From contig JADNRY010000734.1 of NCBI GenBank assembly GCA_015501585.1, forward strand, positions 1 through 28,958: a stretch of DNA of 28,958 bases. Reading direction: 5' to 3'. Positions within the stretch are counted from its first letter, which is position 1, and every line of letters starts with the position of its first letter. Below, piece by piece: positions 20,501 through 28,958 of the stretch. The stretch is from Rhodocollybia butyracea. Taxonomy: Eukaryota; Basidiomycota; Agaricomycetes; Agaricales; Omphalotaceae. The notes below the pieces were generated by a model, which saw only the letters and a program-made list of their open reading frames with translations, had not been told where the DNA came from and did not search any database. A program made the translations under genes and the position numbers.

Positions 20501-23245
20501 GATCATAAGAACGCTGATAACTAGCAGACCGTGCAAGGGTCGCAATGATTACCTTGTATGATCATATCAGGCATACCATCAAGCCTTTTTACTGAGAGTC
20601 AGAGAACTTCAAAGAGCTGTGGCAAAAAAAACACACACACACATAACCAGATTTATTGTACCCATGATTCAAGGCCTCAGGCTCTCACATCAGATGACCA
20701 TGACCACAAATGGGTAGCCCACGGCGGACTGCGTAGAAGACTCAAGAATAATAGCTCCAGTTGGATCGAACTTTGTTTGACTGCTGTCCTATGACATCGG
20801 AACCATATACAGGATTTTCTCAAATTTAGCATCTTCTACTAGTAGGGATCTGTAAATGAGTGAGACGAATCTCAAAACAACTAAGCTTACTGGAAGACTT
20901 GCCATTATGATTCGGCTGTCACTTGTGGTCCAATCCACAAACTAGAAGCAAGAATCATTATGTTGCGCTACAAGGAAGCTCTTCGATCTCTGATGGAATA
21001 CTACCGTAGTGCCATCTGACCCGGCACTCTGATGTCTGCGTGTCCGTTCTATAAGTAGTATAACATGAAGCATGTCTTCTTCGACTTCGGCGGAGAAAGA
21101 CCACTGCTACATTCTGCCTGTGGGCGAGTCATTTCGCACGAAGGAAGTTTCTTTGGGCGTGAAGTGTCCGAGCATAGCTGTTGACGACTTGGCTGTGGAC
21201 TGTGGTGAATCCATAGTTGGCAACATTAGTGATGGAGAATAAGTATGCGGGTGATGAATCGATGCCAACTGATGATTTACGGGATGGGCAGTATGAACCT
21301 CGGAATCATACGTCTTCCATATGATGCGCTCTAAGGCGCCTGTGAATTTTACCAAAACTTAAAGCGTCAAGGCAAATACCGAGAGAACGGCTCACAGAGA
21401 TTCAATTACATTAAAAGCGATTGCTTGAATGCGTACGCCGAACTAGGCCTACCTCCTATGAAGCGACTGGTTTGGTTCAACCCATGCCGACAATCGGCTA
21501 CCCATCTAATGAGCGTCAAATTTCCAAAGTACATTTCTCATACTAACCAGAAAATACTTAACTCCTGAAATATCTTTGTTCCTGCGACTGTCCTCTCATC
21601 AACTTATACATTGTCGAATGCCCAGGAAACCGTCATCTTTATCAACATCAATTTCCTTTAACCACTTCGGCAACTAAAAAAGAAGTTTTTGAAATACACG
21701 AAGTCCACCAACAAAAATCCCACTTACCTGAAAGGCTTTCTTCATAGCCTTCAAATCATCCCGCTTTGGACTCCAGATCCTATCGATTTCTATCTCACGC
21801 AAGTACTATTTTCAAGTAAACTCGCCTTTTTTTCTACGTGAAGCATCATGATTCACTCCAAGCATGTACTTGGAAAAGAGGTAACTATAAGTTTGATTGA
21901 TACCTGGATCTTTCGCTAGTCATACTATCATCTAACAGATTAATGGAATACCTAGTTATCATATTGGCGAACTATTGATCAAGCAGCAAGGTCTGTACTT
22001 AGGCTGTTTATAAAATCCCATCTTCAATCATCAAGGTATCCTCATCGTAGTAGCCGTAACAAGCTTGGCGGACGCTTCACGGAAAGAGCATGGCTTCTAT
22101 CTGTACCTTATGTGGTCCTTCGCGGCTCCCTCGGAGGGCATTCCACTTTTTACAAGAAACCATCAAGTTTCGATACTAACTGAGCATATATCTCGGTATC
22201 GAATAGTCATCTTGTCGCTCATGACAGACTCGAAAGCACTAGTGAATCGTGCGAACTGCCTTTCCCGAGATCTCCTGGACCCCCTGTAGTAGATGATTTC
22301 CTAGTAGTTTGGCTGAAACTTACTTTCTGGCTGCTCATGGTCACGTAACTCATAATTCTCCTCGGGATGAGGTAGGATGGGTTTTCGCTTAGAATTTCTT
22401 TTTTTCTATGTTGGTCATATTCTTGGTGGGTGCCTCGGAATTCTATTTGCATACCGGCATCAATTTGGATTGGGGTTGAAAGAGAACGAATCAGTTTGCA
22501 TCATGGCCTATATGAATGGGAGTATCTATAGGATCTCGTCTGCCGTTCGGCTTTCTGGAAACATGTTCTCATTCTTTCAGTCTGCCGAGATTTGGTCGCA
22601 CTCACAGCAACCCTACCACTAGCCTTTGTTCTTCTTTCGATCTTGGGTCGTATCTTTGCACTGCATGCTTTGATTCATCACAGTGATTTTCCGCGTCATG
22701 ATGTTGGCCGTCTGTGTATGATGGGTTAAGGAACTGATGCCGTGTACCGAGGTGTTGTGTATACCGTGATCCAAGGTACTGGAATGAACCAACCGAACTG
22801 AAGCCAAAGTACTGGGTCAACTCAGATTGCTTCAAGTCCTCGTGTTCTGCATCATTTCATCATCAAGGCTTCTCGCACAGGAATAGGCATTTGTGCTTTC
22901 AATATGGATGGTTGATTGTTTGGCGGACGGCCTTCTGTTGATTTTTTCATAAATACCATCTGCGCTTGTGCTTTTGATCCATCATCAACCCCGTCAAGGA
23001 TCTTCGAAGGCCCTCGATAATCCTTTGTTCCTCGATCACCTTCACCAACGCCCAATTGCGTTGTACGGTCGGAGCGACAAGTCGGAGTATCATCAAACGA
23101 CACAACCGACGGCTCAGGACTATCATCAATGTTGGTGACATTTCGTGATTGCGACGCTCACTGACTGATTTTCGTTATGATTGCCAACAGCAGCCTCAAA
23201 AAGTTTTAGTTTTCTAACGCGACATCTTCATCATATAGGAAATTC
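17508..23245. other. Long stretch with no assignable gene
   Basis: Roughly 5.7 kb in which no frame shows a recognisable motif together with splice signals. Minus-strand frames at 17484-17789, 18383-18583 and 19383-19679 look mildly protein-like (for example SPVDLDFLLKTPCLCKLSLS, leucine-rich as in F-box/LRR proteins) but have no F-box and cannot be chained. The right part (about 22300-23245) is T-rich and likely contains the promoter and 5' leader of the GATA gene, perhaps with an upstream exon near 22975-23130. Confidence 0.4.
20631..20643. repeat. AC dinucleotide microsatellite
   Basis: About six AC units directly after an A8 run. It is short and probably only mildly variable in length. 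Confidence 0.7.
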
Positions 23246-24428
23246 ATGCCTCATCGTGTATACGAACCATATCCAATGTCGTCGTATGTGTATGTTTTAC
23301 TAAAAATATTTCAATTACTAATACTTCTTCTTCACCAGGCACCGTCACTTTGACAGGCGTCCTTCCCCGCCTGCCCCGCCAATTGCTACGCTATCATCCA
23401 CCAACTCGCCTACTCCTTCTGTGTCATCGTTGGATCGTTCTTCTGTGTCTACTCCTCCTATTAGACGCTCGTCACCTCAATCACATGCAGCACCCCCGTA
23501 TTATGCCTCTCATCAGACTTATTATTCTCATCCTCCCCCGCCGTTGAATCACCATCCCCACAGTCACCGAGGCTATAGTTCACACGAAGGTTCACCCTAC
23601 ATGTCCAACACGTCCCCTTCCTTTGCACCTCATACGATGAGTGGCCATGCGCCTCTCGGCATGCCTGTGGGGGGGTTAAGTGGGATGTCTTCTGGCCGAG
23701 AGCCTTATGAATTGCCCATGCCCATGCCATACCCAGGTGGACCCATCCATAGCAATGTTCCTGTGGCCTATACAGATGATGCCGCCACCAAATTAAGTGA
23801 TCGCGTACGCAGGAGATGCTTCAATTGCTGTACTACCGACACGAGTACATGGAGGCGAAGCAATCTCAGCCCCGGAAAAGTCGTAAGCTTTGCTATTTTA
23901 TCTGTGTTTTAGCGATATTCTAATTGTTGGTATTAGCTGTGTAACAAATGTGGCTTGTTTGAGCGTACACACTCTAGACCTCGCCCCGAACAGTTCCCAC
24001 ATAAGCGTGGTCCTTTGGCGTCTTCTGCTTTGCGCTCTCGTTCACCACCGCTGCACTCGTCAGCGTCTCATCCTATTTCGTCGTCACCTATACACAGCCA
24101 GCCGGTTGGACATGGTCAACCTGCAGGACAAGGCTCGCCTCCTCAGGCAAACACCCTTCCTCCGATTTCGCCTCCTTATTCGTACTCGCATCCACCGCAT
24201 CCCTCCTTGGCTCCTTTAAATTCTGTAGCTCCGTCTTCGAATGGCTCCCACCATGGATCGAGGAGAGACGAAGATCATAAAAGGCCTTGGCAAGATCGAG
24301 TATCACCTCCACTAGCCAAACGCTCTCCTTTGAGCGGGAGAACATCCCCGGCTCCCCCACCCCTGTCATCAGGTTCTCCAGGTTCTACAAAATCTCCACG
24401 TTCCCGGCATGAACGTCATGATGGCTGA
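23246..24428 (+). CDS. GATA-type zinc-finger transcription factor
   Basis: Nuclear DNA-binding regulator; which pathway it controls cannot be read from the sequence. Three exons (23246-23283, 23339-23882, 23937-24428) with introns of 55 and 54 nt give 357 residues in clean frame. The N-terminal half is Ser/Pro/His-rich and disordered. The single finger is split by intron 2: CFNC, then TTDTSTWRRSNLSPGKV, then CNKCGLFERTHSRPRP. The Cys spacing is CX2CX19CX2C, longer than the common 17-18, as in the basidiomycete type with SNLSPGK in the loop. A basic tail follows the finger, then a long Ser/Pro-rich region ending RSRHERHDG. The ATG at 23246 is conservative. An acceptor-like ATATAG ends 8 bases before it, preceded by TTCTAAC, so the true N-terminus may lie in an upstream exon. 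Nothing else at the locus informs regulation. Confidence 0.88.
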
Positions 24429-27400
24429 AGGGGCTCAGATTTCTACATGTTCTGCTTACGATTCTTGGACTTTTAGCTTGTATCTGCCGTTTCGGTCTCA
24501 TTCATTCTTTGTGTTAGAAATGCTTTGTGTCCTCTGCTTTCATCTTGTGATCTTCGAAGAATATTCTGTGAATATTTATGGTCTCTCTGTTTCTTGAGTT
24601 GCTGTTTTATTGACCTGTATTGTACCAATAGGAACTTTGTGTATGAGCAATAGTAAACAAATTATTCATTACAGCTAGAGATTACTCGAAAATGCCATCG
24701 ATACTGTCGCGATTGAAACCGTTTCGGCTATCCATGCTCTGCTTTTCGATTGTCTTTTCATCATCCTGATGATCCTTTTTCATATCAAAACACCAGAATA
24801 CTTAACCCCTTACAGATCAAAGTACATACAGCGCATTAATTTTGTTCAAGTTTCGTGCAAGCCGTCCCATCTGTTCCAATGTTATCTATTCAACGTATAC
24901 ACAGGACTGGAAACCCGTCGTCCCAACAAGATGGCCTGATTCAAACCACTGTATTATGCATATTTCTGCACTTTCGACATCTGATGATGGGTTGGCGTGC
25001 GCCTGGTAGAGCATGAGCTCACATCATGATCATCATAAGCAGTGAAGGAAGCACAGGACTAAGGCGCACGGTAGACTACAATTTATGTCTGCGAAGCTGA
25101 GACGTTACCCGCGGAATTTATCTTGGAGTTTCGCATTGTGGAAGCTAAAACTAGAAACTACTGACAGCAGCCAGATGTCTTTCCCACCTTCAAGTTTAAA
25201 CCCGGCGGATCAGTGACAAGATGATGCAAACACTTACAACAAAAAGTGGGTACCCTCTTGGTCGTAGCACTCAATATTGGTTTCGAATATTACTAATTGT
25301 AACCTATTGTAACCCATTGACAATTAAAATAAAACCAACCACTCTGAAGTTATGGTTGAATCTTGATCAATCTCAACCGCTCACCCGAGCTCAACGGTGA
25401 TATTAGGTTCAACCCAGGGCATTCAACTACGACCAATGAGACAGCTTGATCAAACAAAAATGATGAGTGCGGTTCGACACGGCCATCCAAGCAAAGGATT
25501 GCGGTCACTTAGCCTTAAAAGAAAAAATCTCATCATAAACTTTCGCCGTGTAACCTCTGGTAGTCCAGCATAAGTAGGATGCTAAACTTTTCTCCTCGTT
25601 TACGAGAAATACTACCAGATATGCAAAATTTTCAGTCCTCAAATTTAACATCAAGTACCGTCAGAAGTTGTCACCGACTTTAAAGGAGAGCACAGGATAC
25701 TGCCAGTTTTGCCATGCTTATCACACTAGGCTAAACAAAAGGATCCAATCCTTTCCGAGATTCAAGCCGCTCAAACTCTAGGACAAGATTCTATGCTAGG
25801 TTAAGGCGGAAGAACTGCATCAGTCCATGTCGCACTTAGCTGTGGGGTGACAGCTTTTATGATGACATGATTGTTTGGCGCTGCAGGTTTATAAATATGG
25901 CTTTCATTTAGCTAGTCAGCAATAATACAGCACTCATCGCGTCGTGGGAACTGTAAGCCATATGTAGCCAATTCTTATTTTTATTGTTTGAAAAAACCGC
26001 ACTTCTAATTGGAGTTTACGTGCCTGTTTCGGATTTCATATAACTCGCTTTGACCAGAAACGTGATCTTCACGTGATGCACCTCTGAATGCTCACTGTAC
26101 TAGTCACTACTAGTGTGCAGAATAAGGACATCCTTTTTCAACTATGAGATCAAAATATCACTACACAATTGTCAATAAATCCTCGTGCTTACAGGAGCCT
26201 TAATTGCCCCAACTCGATTTCACTTTTGCCACATCCCGTCTATATATGAATGGTATTCGGAGCCACTATACTATCAGAGTGGAAAGACTACACTCGAGTC
26301 ATAATTAGTTTAGAGTCTTTAGCTTGAGCACTATCCTTATAGCGACATCGGTTCCGGGTCGTTATAAAAGGAGGTATCACCCGAGGTTCTTTTCATTATG
26401 GGCATGCGAGCCAGAGGTCAACTTCTCCGGAGTTATCTGTGGATAAAGAAGATACAGGGCACTTAGAGAATCTCAAGCTTCCAATCCCGGATGTACACTA
26501 TACTCAGATGGTATGTCGGATTCGTATTTTCTGAAACTACGGGAAGATGCCAAGGCGTAGTATCAATACTGGTGCGAATTGAGCAATTGGTCTCTTTGAC
26601 ACCGTGGCATGTCCGGTATGCTCGAAGGAGAAGTAGGTACTGGTTCACGGGATTGTTAGCTGACAAGGATTTTGGTGAAATGCGAAGGTTGGAGTGGAAC
26701 ATATCGACATAGGAAAGACGAAATCATACAAGGTGTCATCACATTCGGGACTCAAACGCTGCTTGTCCTGATACATTTGAGAACTTTATTTTCTACTGGA
26801 TGCTGTATTCGAAAAACGACGCAAGCCTTTATGGAGTAATGTTTGTGTTTTCTTGCAAGAGAACTTTGGTTGGAGTTCCAAGAATGTGACTGGCTAAAAT
26901 TCCGATATAGCCGGAGTCCGGCAGGCAGGACAAGCCCCTACCCATTCGAACTGGTGTGGGAGTCATTCCAGAAGAGCTGAAGGAGTCTCCGTTCGAAAGG
27001 GTGGTATCACAAGTATCGTGGCTGTCAGCCGGAGGAAGTTTACCCCGAATGATGCTGAGATAGCGTGGCTTCCGCCTCGTTCACCTATAATTCGAACCTC
27101 TCTGCGAAAGGGGTGCCCCAGGGTGCACTGATCCAGGCAACGAAGAAGTCAGATTTGTATAGAGGACCTATCATGCACATTTTGGTAGAAGATCGGGGTA
27201 GCTCGGAAGCAGGAGGATATAGCGGATAAGCGAACAGAGACTGGCTTTGAATGTTGCGTCCTCATCCGAAGGCATAGGTGATAGCCGAAGAACACGAGAG
27301 AGGAGGGAAAGGGACGTATCCGAAGAGTGAGCATAATGGAGAGTATCAATGTAAGTAATCACTACTCAAAGTGAGCTATAATCATGAGAGTAGAAGGAAT

Positions 27401-27943
27401 TAAAAAAAATGGTAGAGGCACGCCAGTGAGCCCTGCCAAAACACTAGGGAAACAGACCGCATAATGCCTACCTTTAGCGATAAGGTTCGCCAGCACAGGG
27501 ACAAGGTCCTCTGCAACCAAGCTGGAAGAAAGAGCGGGGCCAAAGCGAGGACAAAACGTGACAAAAATGTTTTGTCTGTGAATATGAATTTTAAATAAAG
27601 CCTCAAAGAAACTATTGGTGTTAAAGCCATGAAACTGTAAACATTCAGGCCCGAAACTATTGGCCTGTACACCGTGATCGGAAGGCCCATCAGGAAATCA
27701 TAGACCAGGAGTCCAGGACTACTCGATACATTTCCGTTCTGTACCTTGTAGTTGCGCTAAACGTCGGCCAAACGATGGCCGCAAAGGAATGCCGTTTCTT
27801 CGATGCTTCGAAGTTGATCATGGGGTATCAGGAGGATTTAGCCGAACCTACGCTGAATCTGGTATGAGTAAAAAAACAAGCGACGAAAATGTTCATTATA
27901 CGTGAGATCAACATTAACGAACGAGCCACGTCGTACAAGTCTA
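24429..27943. other. Long stretch with no assignable gene
   Basis: Starts with the GATA 3' UTR, then AT-rich sequence with few open frames to about 26450. A small nested inverted repeat lies at 25556-25619. Near 27170-27690 the minus strand has open runs that look protein-like (SLVAEDLVPVLANLIAKG; SSDTSLSLLSRVLRLSPMPS), but neither starts convincingly nor matches a family I know. No RNA gene or transposon end was found. Confidence 0.4.
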
Positions 27944-28958
27944 TCAAGTACCCCTTCTGAATTGCACATTCTGCACAAACCCAATAATGTTTCGCAGAAT
28001 GCTTTTCTTTTGTGGGGGCGGAGGAGATGGTATTTGTCGAACGAAAGCACGTTTGAACGCTTCCTCTTCATCCGCTTCCGAAGACTTTGAGTCCTCCATC
28101 AATGCTCTCTGTGGCGACTGTTCTGTGTCAACTTCCGATCCCGGGATTGAAGCTTTTTCTTTTCCGTTTGCTCTAGCTTTAGCGGGAGTAATGACCCATT
28201 TCTTCACAGCTTCAAGCACTTTTCGCTCGCAGAATCGCATGAAAGTGGCTTCCTTCACCCATACACCTGTTGTCCATATTCCTAATGTGTTTTGTAGCGG
28301 TAAGCTGATATCCGAGGTCTGGGTAGTATTCATTGAGAGGGAGGCTACAGGGCGAGAACCAAAACGTTCCTTCCAGCTTTCTTCTCGTATACGAGCAGCC
28401 AAGACGATATCCGTGAACAAACGATCTCCAACGACTATGAGCTCATGGTCTTTAACGTGAATCGAGCGAAAAAATGACTGTATCTGCTTTACGCAGGAAT
28501 AAGCTGGTTTCATAGATGTATGAAACAACACAGGGACTCCGAGGTGATGGCGAACAGATTCACCCTGTATGAAGCTTGTCACGATTTTTTCAGGGAAGAG
28601 AAATATGAACTTACCTGGATTCCACCAGCGTCCAGCGATGTTCCAGCAGAGTTACTGACAACAAGAATATGGTCTGCACCAAAAACTTGACGACATTCTT
28701 TCCAAGCTGCCTCAATTTCGGGAACAAGGGTGTCTTTTCCAGGAAGAGTCTATCGATTCTTCCTCAACATTTATCCAAAAAAAATGTTGAACTTACTCAC
28801 CAAGCAATTGTCCTTGTCGAAAATAGCACCTCTGTAACCTGCGCGTTTCAGAGCATGAAAGTCAAGATGGCGGATATCTTTCTGTCGTGTTTAGATGAGA
28901 AAAATACGGGAATAGGAGAAAAATAGAAGCACCTTTTACACACAAAGCTGGGACTATA
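27944..28958 (-). CDS. GEP4: Mitochondrial phosphatidylglycerophosphate phosphatase GEP4, 5' end outside window
   Basis: Dephosphorylates phosphatidylglycerophosphate to phosphatidylglycerol on the matrix side of the inner membrane, a step toward cardiolipin. Four exons are visible: 28940-28958 (partial, IVPALC), 28801-28881, 28615-28749 and 27944-28564, joined by introns of 58, 51 and 50 nt. This gives about 284 residues without frame breaks. HAD-phosphatase motifs appear in order: FDKDNCL (motif I, nucleophile Asp), LVVSNSAG (motif II, Ser), and VVGDRLFTDIV (motif III, GDR..TD). TLPGKDTLVP and ESVRHHLGVPVLFHT are typical of the GEP4 family. After the conserved core there is a charged extension of about 80 residues containing QIPSPPPPQKK, longer than the yeast protein's tail as I recall it. 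The mitochondrial presequence would lie beyond the window edge. Confidence 0.93.

Overview
The window looks like nuclear DNA of an Agaricomycete (mushroom-lineage basidiomycete). The genes are split by many short introns, mostly 48-67 nt, with GT donors and CTAAY-like branch points close to the acceptors. The recognisable products belong to basidiomycete families: an ectodomain/transmembrane protein, secreted histidine acid phosphatases, an OPT transporter, a GATA factor of the long-loop type and GEP4. No RNA genes, CRISPR array, origin or complete transposase were seen.

Layout, left to right. 149-1545 (-): single-pass membrane protein with two related extracellular modules. 1716-2062: a 347-bp MITE-like element with ~70-bp terminal inverted repeats, in that gene's upstream region. 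3416-4713 (-): intact six-exon monoacylglycerol lipase. 5648-7250 (+): secreted histidine acid phosphatase A, with three 1-nt disruptions. 7689-7919 and 9101-9542 (+): two relics of V-ATPase V0 subunit a, in swapped order. 10215-13881 (-): OPT-family oligopeptide transporter with four 1-nt disruptions and a GC-AG intron. 14782-16366 (-): intact paralogous phosphatase B. 16499-17507 (+): broken coding traces of an unidentified protein. 17508-23245: no assignable gene. 23246-24428 (+): GATA zinc-finger factor. 24429-27943: mostly featureless. 27944-28958 (-): GEP4, phosphatidylglycerophosphate phosphatase, 5' end outside the window.

Two secreted phosphatases on either side of a peptide transporter suggest a small nutrient-acquisition neighbourhood. 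This is inference from annotation only. The other genes (lipid hydrolase, cardiolipin synthesis, transcription factor) are housekeeping or regulatory and show no shared pathway.

The most striking feature is eleven inferred 1-nt indels, ten at or beside short homopolymers. They are confined to three genes (membrane protein, phosphatase A, OPT). About 4.2 kb of coding sequence in four other genes reads cleanly. None of the three broken genes needs a nonsense substitution, which favours sequence error or very recent decay. The V-ATPase relic, by contrast, carries true stops and deletions. I found no convincing undescribed system; the unidentified block at 16.5-17.5 kb and the MITE are the parts most worth pursuing.
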